Shown piece by piece: positions 1-9,436 of a DNA stretch of 64,000 bases. Under the pieces are notes generated by a model that did not search any database, had not been told where the DNA came from, and was given only the letters and a program-made list of their open reading frames with translations. A program made the translations under genes and the position numbers. This stretch comes from Candidatus Zhuqueibacterota bacterium (GTDB taxonomy: Bacteria; Zhuqueibacterota; Zhuqueibacteria; Residuimicrobiales; Residuimicrobiaceae): positions 1 to 64,000 of the forward strand of contig CAUJEL010000067.1 in assembly GCA_963169875.1 (NCBI GenBank), read 5' to 3'. Position 1 is the stretch's first letter. Each line of letters begins with the position of its first letter.

Positions 1-140
1 CGTCAGGCCAGTGCTTTGCCTGCGGCTTCCTTCAGGCGCCGGGTCACCCCGGTCACCCTTGCCGTCCGGCTAATGATTCCCCTTACCGGGCTCATAGGAG
101 ACTTCCACTCCCAAGTGTATGGAACATGCCGAGCGCACAA
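1..140. other. Unassigned left edge of the window
   Basis: This stretch lies downstream of the surA-like operon and is cut by the window edge. It is GC-rich and holds no convincing gene. A plus-strand reading frame runs through it, but it has no recognisable family match and continues into the 3' end of the surA-like gene, so I do not call it. The phrase 'ggctcataggagacttccac' (about 89-108) reminds me of short repeats flanking mobile elements in environmental genomes; that is an impression from memory, not a match I could test. Confidence 0.2.
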
Positions 141-173
141 AGTAAAAAGAGCCGGCCGAAAGGGCCGACTCTT
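141..173 (-). terminator. Rho-independent terminator after the surA-like gene
   Basis: An inverted repeat (147-157 with 163-173, one mismatch, five-base loop) forms a strong GC-rich stem on the minus strand. It is followed by a T-rich run (TTTTTACT on the minus strand). It sits 29 bases past the stop of the minus-strand isomerase gene, where the operon should end. Confidence 0.8.
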
Positions 174-201
174 CAAGTCAAATCCTATCGCCCCAAAGCT
201 A

Positions 202-1524
202 TTACCGTGCGATCTGGTCTTTTATTTCCACATGGACAAATTGTTTTAATTCCTCGATCCAGGTGTTGAATTCCTTCTGCGTTTTCATATCCAGCGCCAT
301 TTTTTGCAGAGATTCATAATCTTTCTGAAAGCTCAACTCCCGCGGCTCTTCGCGGCCATCCACCCTGAGAATATGAAAGCCATATTGCGTCTTGACCGGG
401 TCCGAGTACTTGCCTGCTGGCACGCCGGTTATGGCAAAGACGAACTCTTTGGCGCGTTCCCGCAGCTGGTCGATTTCAAAATGGCCCAGATACCCTTTAT
501 CCTCTTTGGTCGAAACATCCTCGGAATATTTGCCGACCAGTTCTTCGAAGGAGGCTCCGGCCAGAAGATTGGCATGGATCGCCTTGATGGAGTCGGCGGC
601 CACCTTTTCATCTTCAAGCGTCGGCTTGATGGTAATGAGAATGTGACGCGTATGAATTTTTTCACCGCGGCGCTCGAGCATCTGGATGATGTGAAAACCG
701 AACTGCGTTTTCACCAGATCGGAGATTTCATTGGGTTGCAGTTTATAGGCTGCTTCTTCAAAATCCCGAACGAATTCACCGCGCGCCATGAACCCTAAAT
801 CCCCCCCGCGCCCGGCAGAGCCGGGATCTTCCGAGTTTTCCTGCGCCAATTTGGCGAAATCCTCCCCGCCTGCCACCCGCTGCTTCAAAGCCAATGCTTT
901 ATCATAGGCGGCCCGCGTCGCACTCTCGCCCGGTTTCGTGGTGATGAGGATGTGGCTCAAGTCAACCGTCTCCTTGATCGGCCCGATGGAATCTTTGTAG
1001 GCTTTATAGAATGCCTCCACTTCGCGACGGCTCACCGAAATGCCTTCCATTTTTTTGGATTGAACCGTACGGATGCGCAGATTGCGTTCTATTTCCTCCC
1101 GATAATTGCGCCGGACTTTGGTGATCGGGGCGCCAAAATACTCCTCCACTTTATCCTCACCGCCGAGCTGCTGTATGACATTTTGCATTTGTTGCTGCAA
1201 ATATCGATCCACTTGCTGATCATCGGCTTTGACGGTGTCCTTGTCCGCCTGGACCAGGAGAATTTTTTGATTGATCAGACTGGTCAGGGTTTCACTTTTC
1301 AAGCGTTCAAACTGTTGCGGAGATTTGGCCGGATCAATGCGCATCTGCATGGCCATCAGATAAGCACCTTGCGACACCTCTGAATCCAATATGACATCAT
1401 CATCCACCACCGCGAGGATACGATCCAAAACTTGCTGGCATTCCGCCATCCGCGGCGAGAATGTGAATGCCGTTAAAACCAACAGAGACAGCCGGATAAT
1501 GCGGCCTTTCATTAATTCCTTCAT
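202..1524 (-). CDS. surA: SurA-like periplasmic peptidyl-prolyl isomerase with two parvulin domains
   Basis: This 440-residue protein is a periplasmic chaperone/prolyl isomerase of the SurA type, expected to escort outer-membrane proteins to the Bam machine. An N-terminal hydrophobic signal segment (residues 8-29) is followed by the SurA N-domain opening '[18 protein letters not shown]'. Two parvulin (PPIC) domains follow at about 187-283 and 292-390, each with the 'HILI' strand and a 'FGFHI' strand; the first also has 'GGDLGF'. Length matches SurA (about 430). Its ATG overlaps the stop of the upstream isomerase gene by four bases (ATGA), so the two are translationally coupled. A terminator follows the stop codon. 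Family assignment is firm; true orthology to E. coli SurA rather than a related PpiC chaperone is inferred. Confidence 0.9.
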   Translation of the reverse strand: MKELMKGRIIRLSLLVLTAFTFSPRMAECQQVLDRILAVVDDDVILDSEVSQGAYLMAMQMRIDPAKSPQQFERLKSETLTSLINQKILLVQADKDTVKADDQQVDRYLQQQMQNVIQQLGGEDKVEEYFGAPITKVRRNYREEIERNLRIRTVQSKKMEGISVSRREVEAFYKAYKDSIGPIKETVDLSHILITTKPGESATRAAYDKALALKQRVAGGEDFAKLAQENSEDPGSAGRGGDLGFMARGEFVRDFEEAAYKLQPNEISDLVKTQFGFHIIQMLERRGEKIHTRHILITIKPTLEDEKVAADSIKAIHANLLAGASFEELVGKYSEDVSTKEDKGYLGHFEIDQLRERAKEFVFAITGVPAGKYSDPVKTQYGFHILRVDGREEPRELSFQKDYESLQKMALDMKTQKEFNTWIEELKQFVHVEIKDQIAR

Positions 1525-2366
1525 TGTGGTTCTTTCTCGTTTAATGACTGTAAAATGTTCAGATCGGTTTGCGGCGTGGACTCTTTACTCAGATCTTCGA
1601 TCAATTGCTGATAGCGCGCTTCCCTTTTATTTGCCTGGACGCGTTCCACGATCGTCTCCTTCACGCGCTCCAGAGGAATTGTGCTGCCCTTGCGCCAATA
1701 CGCTTCGACCAACACCAGGTTGTAACCGGCCTCCGTTTTTATCGGGCGCGATACCTCCCCCACCCGCAGCGCAGGAACCGACCGTGCAAGCAGCGGAGAG
1801 AGGCGCGACAATGGCACCGCTCCCCAATCACCACCCGCCGCGCGGCTGCCATCTTTTGAACGGCGTTTGGCGACTTCCGCAAATGGCGTGCCCGCGCTGA
1901 TCATTTCCCGCACGGCATTGGCCTCCTGCAAATCAGAGACCAGGATCACCCGCATCTGATAGGCGTCCTCCGCATTCAAAAATTCTTCTGAATGGTCGTT
2001 ATAATAAGCTTCGATTTCCGCGTCGCTGATCATGGTGTTTAGAAATATTTTTTGATCGAGATAATGCGCGACAACATTTTCCTTAATCTGCTGCTTGATG
2101 AGATCTTGCACTTGCGGCGATTTATCCATCCCCTCTCGCAAGGCTTCCTGGTAGACCAGTTCCAATTCAATCCATCTCCGCACCAGCGCTTCCGCCTGTT
2201 GCCCGCTCCACTCTCTGCGCGCCGCGCCGGGCAGTTGTCTTTGAATCTCCTGGAGCGACAGGGTGTTCTTACCCACCCGGGCGACGATCTGTTCGCTGTC
2301 GCCGCCGCCACATCCGCTCAATCCCGCCCAAAAAGCAAGCGCAATTATTGATAGGACTTTTCTCAT
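1521..2366 (-). CDS. Lipoprotein peptidyl-prolyl isomerase (PpiC/parvulin type)
   Basis: This 281-residue protein has a lipoprotein signal with lipobox 'LSGC' (Cys19), followed by a Gly/Asp/Ser linker. A SurA-N-like helical region precedes one parvulin domain at about residues 135-225 ('[12 protein letters not shown]', '[11 protein letters not shown]'). It resembles PrsA/PpiC lipoprotein foldases that assist folding of exported proteins. Retention in the inner or outer membrane cannot be told from the sequence. It overlaps the downstream surA-like gene by four bases, and mfd ends 55 bases upstream on the same strand, so the mfd-isomerase-isomerase order forms one run. Some active-site positions of the parvulin fold look substituted, so it may act more as a chaperone than as an isomerase; that is an inference. 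Confidence 0.85.
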   Translation of the reverse strand: MRKVLSIIALAFWAGLSGCGGGDSEQIVARVGKNTLSLQEIQRQLPGAARREWSGQQAEALVRRWIELELVYQEALREGMDKSPQVQDLIKQQIKENVVAHYLDQKIFLNTMISDAEIEAYYNDHSEEFLNAEDAYQMRVILVSDLQEANAVREMISAGTPFAEVAKRRSKDGSRAAGGDWGAVPLSRLSPLLARSVPALRVGEVSRPIKTEAGYNLVLVEAYWRKGSTIPLERVKETIVERVQANKREARYQQLIEDLSKESTPQTDLNILQSLNEKEPQ

Positions 2367-2421
2367 AGGACAACTATGGTATCTAATTGATTTTTTGCTA
2401 ATTATTGATAAAAATAGACAA

Positions 2422-5400
2422 TTATGAGATACTTTGCAAGAACAATTTCATTTGCTGCAGCGGGGAAACCGCATGCGCCTCATGAATCTCAAATAACAAA
2501 TCCTTATCAACTTGCTTTAACTCAAATGGATAGCACGCCTTTTGCACAATTTTACCTATCCAGGGGCGGAATTGTTCCCCGGCAGGTACGATTGCCGGAT
2601 TAAATTTTCCGCTGACACGGCCTTTGCGAACACCGATTTCATCCACGCCCGTGGTTCTCGCGAGCAGCTTGACAAAGACATAATCAATTAAATTGCGCGC
2701 CGGGTCTGGAAGCGGTCCAAATCGATCTCTTATCTCTTTTTCCAGCGTCTCCAGCGCCGCGCCCTCTTTGGCTTCGATCAGGCGTTTATAGATATCCACC
2801 CGGTCCGCTGCGGCGGGAATATAATCAGGAGGAAGGAAGGCATCACTTTGTATCTCCACCCGGGAATCCGTGATCACTTCTTTTTTCTTCGTCTCCTGTG
2901 AGGCGTTCAAATTGAGATCTTCCCTGATTTCCTGGATGGCCTCTTCAATAATCTTGGCGTACAATTCATAGCCAAGCGCATCAACAAATCCACTCTGCTC
3001 GGCGCCAAAAATGTTCCCCGCTCCGCGGATCTCCAGATCCCGCATGGCAATTTTATAGCCGGAGCCGAGATGGGAATACTCTTGAATGGTCTGCAATCGT
3101 TTGATGGCGGTTCGCGTCAGTTTCCGCACCGCCGGCACAAGAAAATAGGCGTAGGCTTGTTGATTGCTGCGCCCCACCCTGCCGCGCAATTGGTACAGCT
3201 GCGCCAATCCCAGCCGGTCCGCCCGGTTCACAATCAACGTGTTGCAATTGGGGACGTCAATTCCAGACTCGATAATCATGGTGGATACCAGACATTGAAT
3301 TTTGCCCTCGGCAAAAGCAATCATCACCTTTTCCAGTTCGCTGGCTTCCATTTGACCGTGGGCGACCGCGAAAGAAAGCTCGGGGACGAGCTCCCGCAGC
3401 AGATGCGACATGGCATAGATCGTGCCGACGCGATTATGCACGAAAAAAATCTGTCCCCCGCGGTCAGCTTCGCGCAGCATCACCTCGCGAATCAGTTCCT
3501 TGTCATAGCGGCACACCTCGGTCTTAATGGGCAGCCGGTTTCCGGGCGGCGTATTAATCAATGACATATCGCGCGCCCCCATCAACGACATATGCAGGGT
3601 TCGCGGGATGGGCGTTGCCGAGAGGGTCAGCGTATCGACATTCGCTTTGAGCAGTTTCAGCCGTTCCTTATGGAGGACGCCGAATTTTTGCTCTTCATCC
3701 ACAATTAATAGACCCAAATCCTTGAATTTTACATCGCTGGAAAGCAATCGGTGCGTGCCGATCACCAGATCGACCTCCCCGCGCTGCACCTGCGCGATCA
3801 CTTCCGACTGCTGCCGGGCACTTTTGAAACGTGACAAGGCCGCCAGACGAACCGGGAATTTCGCCAGGCGTTCGCTGAAGGTGGTGAGGTGCTGTTGCGC
3901 CAGGACCGTGGTCGGCACCAATATGGCCACCTGCTTGCCGTCGTTGAGCGCCTTAAATGCCGCTCGAACGGCCACTTCCGTTTTGCCGAATCCAACATCG
4001 CCGCAAACCAGCCGGTCCATGGGCAGCGGTTTTTCCATATCCTTTTTGATTTCGCTGATGGCGTTCAACTGATCGAGCGTCTCATCATACGTAAAAGAGG
4101 CCTCCAGTTCTTTCTGCCAAATCGTATCCGGCGAAAAGGCGTGCCCCGGCCGCAACTTGCGCATGGCATACAGCTTGATCAACTGTTCTGCGGTTTCCTT
4201 AACCCGCGCCTTGGTGCGCGTTTTCAGGCGATCCCACTCCTTGCCGCCCAGCTTGTTCAGTGCCGGCGTATAACCGTCGCGCGATGAATATTTTTGCACG
4301 CGATCCATTTTCTCGAGCGGGACGTAGAGCTTGTCGCCGTCCGCATATTCTATCTGAATGCATTCTCTGGTCTTGCCGTAAACCGCAATCTGTTTCAGTC
4401 CTTGAAAGATGCCGACTCCATATTCTGTATGAACGACGAAATCGCCTTCCCTGATTTTCAAAACATCCGCAAAGGAAACCGTCCGGCGGCTGGCTTTATC
4501 CATTTTACTGATGCGAACGCGGCCGTATATTTCGCGATTGGTGTACACATAGCAGTGCCGGTCCGGCCACTGAAATCCTTCCGATAAATTCAGTGCGGTG
4601 ACTTGCACACACTCTGGAAATTGCTCCTGAAGGATGAGTTCCCGCATGCGCTCGGCCTGAACTTCAGAATCACATAAAACAGCGATGGTGAGGTTCTCGT
4701 TGGCTTGGCGGGCGTGCTGGTCGTGGGAGACCATCTCCTGGCGCAAAAGAGCAAGATTTCCCGCGAAATGATTATTACGGGTGGCGCCCATGGTGATGAC
4801 GGGCAGCGCGGGGTCTTGTGTAAACACACTAATATCAACAACTTGAAAATCCTGTGCTTGGCGGATTAAATCTTCAGGATCGGCATAAAAAGAGTGGTAC
4901 GGCAGCGCCTCAAGCTTTTGATCCTGGGTGTAGGTTTCCAGACGAACAGAATTCGCCTCGGCACAGTTCAATAATTCATTATTAAACAACACCTTATCAA
5001 ACAATACCAGTGGCACATCATTGGAAAAATAGTCCAACAGTGTTGACGTGAGTGCGTGTATTTCTGTTTGCTGCTCCAGATAGGGTCCATGGAGCCCTGC
5101 CGCGCTCAGCGGCAGCAGCGTTATCTGTTGTTTATGAGATATGGAGATTTGCGTCTCCACATCGAAATCGCGTATGGAATCCAGTACATCTCCAAAGAAC
5201 TCCAGTCTGATGGGATGTATTTCGTCAAAGGGGAATAAATCGATCAAGCCGCCGCGTACCGACATATCGCCGGGCGCCTCCACGCGCGCCTCGCGGATGT
5301 AGCCGTGGAGAACCAGATATTCTATGAGAGAAGAAAAATCATACCCCTGGCCGGCCACCAGTGTCCGTTGCTCTTTTTGCAACAGCTGTAAAGAGAGCAC

Positions 5401-5808
5401 TTTTTCCAGCAGCGCCGCCGCGGAAGCAACCACCACAACCGGGGCTGGATCGAGCATTCTTTTCAGGGTTTTCAGCTTCTGACCGATGGTGATGCCCAGT
5501 GGGCCGACCTCATTCCACATTTGCTGGCCGTGGGCCGAAAAGTGGGCGACCTGGCCGGGGGGAAGCAATTCCAGCAGATCCTCATAGAACTGCTTGGCCT
5601 CTTCGCCGTCGGGAAAAAGACAAAGGGTCGATGCGTTTTTTTCCAGGAACAGATCGCGAACGACAAACGCCCGGGCGGCGCCCTGGCACTCCTTGACGGT
5701 CACCGATGTTGGCGTCAACAGCTGCTGCCGCAATTGGCGCATGGGTGCGCTCGTCGAGAAAAGGTGTGTGATGGTTTCTACAAGCATCATAGTTGGTTTC
5801 AGTATCAT
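2422..5808 (-). CDS. mfd: Transcription-repair coupling factor Mfd
   Basis: Mfd is a DNA translocase that removes RNA polymerase stalled at lesions and recruits UvrA. The 1128-residue chain has the full layout: an N-terminal UvrB-like module; the RNA-polymerase-interacting CarD-like domain around residue 454 ('DFVVHTEYGVGIF'); an SF2 motor with Walker A 'GDVGFGKTE' near 600 and motif II 'DEEQKFG' near 704; 'TLSATPIPRTL'; the RecG-like helicase half ending with 'QLRGRVGRS'; and the C-terminal TRCF domain. Length is typical (about 1150). ATG at 5808 has no obvious ribosome-binding site; in-frame ATGs at 5790 and 5787 are alternatives. murQ ends 67 bases upstream on the same strand. Confidence 0.97.
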   Translation of the reverse strand: MILKPTMMLVETITHLFSTSAPMRQLRQQLLTPTSVTVKECQGAARAFVVRDLFLEKNASTLCLFPDGEEAKQFYEDLLELLPPGQVAHFSAHGQQMWNEVGPLGITIGQKLKTLKRMLDPAPVVVVASAAALLEKVLSLQLLQKEQRTLVAGQGYDFSSLIEYLVLHGYIREARVEAPGDMSVRGGLIDLFPFDEIHPIRLEFFGDVLDSIRDFDVETQISISHKQQITLLPLSAAGLHGPYLEQQTEIHALTSTLLDYFSNDVPLVLFDKVLFNNELLNCAEANSVRLETYTQDQKLEALPYHSFYADPEDLIRQAQDFQVVDISVFTQDPALPVITMGATRNNHFAGNLALLRQEMVSHDQHARQANENLTIAVLCDSEVQAERMRELILQEQFPECVQVTALNLSEGFQWPDRHCYVYTNREIYGRVRISKMDKASRRTVSFADVLKIREGDFVVHTEYGVGIFQGLKQIAVYGKTRECIQIEYADGDKLYVPLEKMDRVQKYSSRDGYTPALNKLGGKEWDRLKTRTKARVKETAEQLIKLYAMRKLRPGHAFSPDTIWQKELEASFTYDETLDQLNAISEIKKDMEKPLPMDRLVCGDVGFGKTEVAVRAAFKALNDGKQVAILVPTTVLAQQHLTTFSERLAKFPVRLAALSRFKSARQQSEVIAQVQRGEVDLVIGTHRLLSSDVKFKDLGLLIVDEEQKFGVLHKERLKLLKANVDTLTLSATPIPRTLHMSLMGARDMSLINTPPGNRLPIKTEVCRYDKELIREVMLREADRGGQIFFVHNRVGTIYAMSHLLRELVPELSFAVAHGQMEASELEKVMIAFAEGKIQCLVSTMIIESGIDVPNCNTLIVNRADRLGLAQLYQLRGRVGRSNQQAYAYFLVPAVRKLTRTAIKRLQTIQEYSHLGSGYKIAMRDLEIRGAGNIFGAEQSGFVDALGYELYAKIIEEAIQEIREDLNLNASQETKKKEVITDSRVEIQSDAFLPPDYIPAAADRVDIYKRLIEAKEGAALETLEKEIRDRFGPLPDPARNLIDYVFVKLLARTTGVDEIGVRKGRVSGKFNPAIVPAGEQFRPWIGKIVQKACYPFELKQVDKDLLFEIHEAHAVSPLQQMKLFLQSIS

Positions 5809-5875
5809 AGTTGCAAAGCATCCAGGCTGTCACGGCAAAGGACAGCAGGGAACAGCTTGGCGGTTAAGGCGCGTG

Positions 5876-6796
5876 TTACTTGTTCAGATGTGCCAAGGCC
5901 TTGCGGACAAAACCCTCGCCCTTTTCCAGCAGCTCTCTGGCTTTTTCCGCGGACACGTCCCCCATGATCATGACCAATGCCGTTTTAACATGGCCCCCGG
6001 CCTTTTGCAAATAGACTTCTGCATCCTCATAGGGCACGTCGGTGACCTGCATGACGATCTTTTTGGAGCGTTCCTGGAGTTTTTTGTTGGTCATTTGCAG
6101 ATCAACCATCATGTTCTCCCACACTTTGCCGAGGCGAATCATGGCGGTGGTCGTAATCATGTTCAGCACCATCTTGGTTGCGGTGCCGGCCTTCATCCGC
6201 GTAGAACCCATCACGACTTCCGGACCGACCACCAGACAGATGGCGACATCCACCTGGATGTTCATTTCCGCGCGCGGCGTGCACGTGATGTAGAGGGTTT
6301 TTGCGCCCAACGCCCGCGCTTTTTCAATAGCGCCGATGACGTACGGCGTCCGCCGGCTGGCGGCAATGCCGCAAACCACATCCCGCGCCGTGATCTGCAA
6401 GGCCATCATATCCTCCGCGCCCCCCTCCGGCCGGTCTTCGGCGCCTTCCTGGGCGCGCGTGAGCGCCTTTAATCCGCCGGCGATGATGCCCTGGACCATC
6501 TCCGGATCGACGCCAAATGTGGGCGGACATTCCGAAGCATCCAGCACCCCCAATCGGCCGCTGGTTCCGGCGCCAACATAGATCAACCGCCCGCCTTTTT
6601 TGAACCCATCCACCACGATTTCCACGGCCCTTTCTATATAGGCCATTTCCTGGCGCACAACCGCCGCCACCTTGAGGTCTTCATCATTGATGCGATAAAG
6701 AATTTGCGAAATGGACTCCTGATCGATATTCATGGTGGCCGGATTACGGCTTTCGGTCACCAGATTTTTAATCTCATCGAAAAGAACTTTTGACAC
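5876..6796 (-). CDS. murQ: N-acetylmuramic acid 6-phosphate etherase
   Basis: MurQ cleaves the lactyl ether of MurNAc-6-phosphate to give GlcNAc-6-phosphate and D-lactate in cytoplasmic peptidoglycan recycling. The SIS-fold markers are clear: 'GAGTSGRLGVLDASECPPTFG' in the sugar-phosphate loop, including the conserved Glu, and 'GSTRMKAGTATKM' further on. I place the start at GTG 6796 (306 residues), five bases after a strong GGAGG; an in-frame GTG at 6808 lies inside that ribosome-binding site. The gene follows rsmG by about 17 bases. No MurNAc transporter is adjacent, but a BadF-family sugar kinase at 27115 could supply MurNAc-6-phosphate from free MurNAc, as MurK does in Clostridium; that link is an inference. 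Confidence 0.95.
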   Translation of the reverse strand: MSKVLFDEIKNLVTESRNPATMNIDQESISQILYRINDEDLKVAAVVRQEMAYIERAVEIVVDGFKKGGRLIYVGAGTSGRLGVLDASECPPTFGVDPEMVQGIIAGGLKALTRAQEGAEDRPEGGAEDMMALQITARDVVCGIAASRRTPYVIGAIEKARALGAKTLYITCTPRAEMNIQVDVAICLVVGPEVVMGSTRMKAGTATKMVLNMITTTAMIRLGKVWENMMVDLQMTNKKLQERSKKIVMQVTDVPYEDAEVYLQKAGGHVKTALVMIMGDVSAEKARELLEKGEGFVRKALAHLNK

Positions 6797-6813
6797 GGTA
6801 TCCTCCACTCCTT

Positions 6814-7470
6814 TTATATATGGTTGGTGATCACCACCATCTTTCTATCTGCGGTTGGATCACAGGCAAGTAAGGGCATGGACAAAATCTCCGGCTTTTG
6901 ATCCGGAAAGCGCCGCATGAATTGCGCCACCTCCGCCTCGAGATCGCCCCCCTTGAGCGCTGCCAGGGTCCCTCCCGGACGCAAAAGCGGTGCAGCCCAC
7001 GGCCACAACTGATCCAGCTTGGCCACGGCGCGACACGTTATCAGATCGTAACGAAGGGAAGGACTCGTCCTGGCGAGCATTTCGGCGCGATCGCAGATCA
7101 CCGAGATCTCCTGCAGGCCGAGCGTTGTAATGACCTCCTGGAGAAAGACCGTCTTCATGCGCCGCTAATCCAGCAACGTCATCTGCAGGGATGGCACGGC
7201 GATTTTCATGACCATGCCCGGAAACCCGGCGCCGGTTCCCAAGTCAAGAACGCGCGTTGCATTTTTCAAGACCTCCGGGCTGCAAAACCACAAGGATTCC
7301 CGGACGTGCCGCGCCACGATACGTTCGATATCTTGGCGAGAGACAAGATTGGTGCGGTCATTCCACCGTTCCAGCAAGCCGACAAATTCGCCTAATTGCT
7401 CCAGTGCTTGTGTGGGCAAATTTACATCTTTTGCCAGTTGCAACAAAGCGGTTTTATTAGCAATATGCAT
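6814..7470 (-). pseudogene. rsmG: 16S rRNA m7G527 methyltransferase RsmG interrupted by an in-frame TAG
   Basis: RsmG (GidB) methylates G527 of 16S rRNA. ATG at 7470 has a good GGAGAGG site and starts two bases before mnmG ends; an earlier in-frame GTG at 7500 lies inside mnmG. The N-terminal half (101 residues) holds the SAM-binding motif 'LDLGTGAGFPGMVMKI' and ends '...TLLD'. A TAG at 7165-7167 stands where the family has Ser/Ala ('LLDS..KR'). Reading continues in the same frame as 'RRMKTVFLQEV' through 'CRAVAKLDQLWPW' to the normal C-terminus (TAA at 6814). Only this one codon breaks the gene; the frame is otherwise intact. An ATG three codons past the TAG could reinitiate and give two half-proteins. 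It could be a real nonsense mutation, a base error, or a suppressed amber. Loss of RsmG is known to give low-level streptomycin resistance. Confidence 0.85.
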
Positions 7471-7471
7471 T

Positions 7472-9400
7472 TTATGATTCCTCTCCGGCGGATGTTTCAC
7501 GTGGAACTTTTTTCTTGTGGCGTTCTTTGTGCAAAAACACCATGATCACCGCAATATCCTCGGGACCTACGCCGAGAATGCGCGAGGCCTGGCCGAGCGT
7601 CCGTGGTTGAATGCGTTTGAGTTTCTCCCGGCTCTCCGCAGAGAGCGAAAGCAGTGCATCATAATTGAGGGACGCCGGGATAGGATGTTCTTCCATCGCC
7701 GTCATCTTTTGGATTTGCTCCTGTTGCCGCTGCAAAAACCCCTCATATTTGATCTCTATTTCCACCTGTGTACGAATGCGCCGCCACTGCGCATCCGCGC
7801 GGGCATCAAAAAGCGGGTGGTCGCTCACGCGCGCAAAATCGCAGATGGTGATTTCCGGCCGCTTGAGGATTTTGGCGATGGTGTCGGTGTGCTCGAGCGG
7901 CGCCGCACCCACCGCCTGCAAAACCGCATTGACCTCTGCGAGGGGCAGGCGCCACTCGCGCAGTTGTTGCAAGGCTTCCGCGGTGGCTTTGCGGCGCTTT
8001 TCCAGCGCGGTGTAAGCTTCCGCGCTGATCAATCCCAAGCGATAGCCATACAGCATCAACCTCAAATCGGCATTGTCCTGACGCAGATGCAGGCGGTTTT
8101 CCGCCAGGGAGGTGAACATCCGGTATGGCTCGGTGACCTCTTTGGTGACCAGATCGTCGATGAGAACGCCGATGTAGGCTTCCTGGCGGGAGAGAATAAA
8201 CGGGGGTTCGTCGCGCATTTTTTGCACCGCGTTCACGCCGGCGATAAAACCCTGGGCCGCCGCCTCTTCGTATCCAGAGGTGCCGTTGATCTGTCCCGCA
8301 AAATAGAGGCCGGAAATCGCTTTCGTTTCCAGGGTGGCGTACAATTGATTCGGCGGAAAGTAATCATATTCTATGGCATATCCGAGCCGTGTCAAATGGG
8401 CTTTTTCGAGCCCGGGAATGGATCTCACCGCCGCTATTTGCACATCTTCAGGGAGACTGGTGGAAAAACCATTGAGATAATATTCATTAGAATCCCGGCC
8501 TTCGGGCTCGAGAAAAATCTGATGACTCTCCTTGTCCGCAAAACGATTGATTTTATCTTCTATGGAAGGACAGTAACGTGGCCCCACCCCTTTAATGACA
8601 CCCTGATACAGGGGGGATCGCGACAAGCCGGTGCGCAGCAGTTCATGCGTGTGCCGGCTCGTGCGCGTCAAGTAGCAGGACTTTTGCTCGATATCGATTC
8701 GTTCATGCCGGTGCGAGAAGGGCACCACCTCTGCATCTCCGGGTTGTTCAATCATTGCGGAAAAATCGATACTGCGGCCATCAATACGCGGGGGCGTGCC
8801 CGTTTTCAGGCGGCCAACGATAAAGCCTTTTTCGCGCAGAAAGTCGGACAATCCGCTGACCGCCAGATCACCGCTGCGTCCACCGGGGAAATGGCTCATG
8901 CCGACATGGATTAATCCATTCAAAAAGGTCCCGGATGCCAGAATGACACTGCGCCCCCGTATGCGCGTGTCTATGTCGGTGAGCACGCCCTGGATTTGAT
9001 TCTCATGGATCACAAGGCCTTTGATGGCGTGCTGGCGAATGACAAGATGGGGCTGCTCTTCCAGCGTTTGGCGCATGATCTGCGAATAAGCCAGTCTATC
9101 ATTTTGGGCGCGCGGCGACCATACCGCCGGGCCCTTGGAGCGGTTCAACAGGCGAAACTGAATGCCGGACTTGTCCGCCACCACCCCCATCTCTCCACCC
9201 AAAGCATCGATCTCTTTGACCAAATGACCTTTTGCCAGACCCCCGATGGCTGGATTGCAGGACATCTGGGCAATGGAGAAAATGTTCAGGGTGATGAGCA
9301 GGGTTGATGCGCCCATGCGCGCTGCTGCCAACGCCGCTTCGCATCCGGCATGTCCCGCGCCCACAACGATGACATCATATTGGTCGTCACTTTTGTGCAT
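7472..9400 (-). CDS. mnmG: tRNA uridine-5-carboxymethylaminomethyl modification enzyme MnmG (GidA)
   Basis: MnmG is the FAD/NADH-dependent partner of MnmE that installs (carboxymethyl)aminomethyl groups on U34 of certain tRNAs. The 642-residue chain opens with the dinucleotide fold '[16 protein letters not shown]' (Gly14-x-Gly16-x-x-Gly19). It carries family blocks such as '[20 protein letters not shown]', '[12 protein letters not shown]' and 'LKTGTPPRI', and the C-terminal tRNA-binding region with 'RRATAEALQ'-like helices. Length is normal (about 630). It lies between mnmE and rsmG in the usual order. Its last codons (VPRET) are encoded by a parS-like palindrome, and a second palindrome lies just upstream of its start. 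Confidence 0.97.
   Translation of the reverse strand: MHKSDDQYDVIVVGAGHAGCEAALAAARMGASTLLITLNIFSIAQMSCNPAIGGLAKGHLVKEIDALGGEMGVVADKSGIQFRLLNRSKGPAVWSPRAQNDRLAYSQIMRQTLEEQPHLVIRQHAIKGLVIHENQIQGVLTDIDTRIRGRSVILASGTFLNGLIHVGMSHFPGGRSGDLAVSGLSDFLREKGFIVGRLKTGTPPRIDGRSIDFSAMIEQPGDAEVVPFSHRHERIDIEQKSCYLTRTSRHTHELLRTGLSRSPLYQGVIKGVGPRYCPSIEDKINRFADKESHQIFLEPEGRDSNEYYLNGFSTSLPEDVQIAAVRSIPGLEKAHLTRLGYAIEYDYFPPNQLYATLETKAISGLYFAGQINGTSGYEEAAAQGFIAGVNAVQKMRDEPPFILSRQEAYIGVLIDDLVTKEVTEPYRMFTSLAENRLHLRQDNADLRLMLYGYRLGLISAEAYTALEKRRKATAEALQQLREWRLPLAEVNAVLQAVGAAPLEHTDTIAKILKRPEITICDFARVSDHPLFDARADAQWRRIRTQVEIEIKYEGFLQRQQEQIQKMTAMEEHPIPASLNYDALLSLSAESREKLKRIQPRTLGQASRILGVGPEDIAVIMVFLHKERHKKKVPRETSAGEES
7493..7508. 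other. parS-like site inside the 3' end of mnmG
   Basis: The minus strand reads AGTTCCACGTGAAACA. This matches the bacterial chromosomal parS consensus TGTTNCACGTGAAACA at 15 of 16 positions. ParB binds such sites to organise and segregate origins. It lies about 6-8 kb from oriC, where parS sites cluster, and overlaps the coding end of mnmG. Confidence 0.7.
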
Positions 9401-9419
9401 CTTGTATTCCCTAAATGGG

Positions 9420-9433
9420 GTTCCACGTGGAAC
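9420..9433. other. parS-like perfect palindrome between mnmE and mnmG
   Basis: GTTCCACGTGGAAC is a perfect 14-base palindrome carrying the CACGTG core of parS with GTTCC arms. It lies in the 36-base gap between the mnmE stop and the mnmG start. With the site at 7493 it forms a pair 1.9 kb apart. Confidence 0.7.
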
Positions 9434-9436
9434 CTT

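Noticed and set aside
16-249. 77-codon frame at the left edge
   Set aside because: It crosses the terminator and runs into the end of the surA-like gene; Arg-rich composition and no family support.
5594-6472. 292-codon plus-strand open frame across the mfd-murQ junction
   Set aside because: It is antisense to two certain genes and has a His/Arg-rich composition typical of reverse-strand shadows.
7517-8914. 465-codon plus-strand open frame opposite mnmG
   Set aside because: It lies wholly inside the clear mnmG gene on the other strand, has no recognisable domain, and looks like a shadow of its codon bias.
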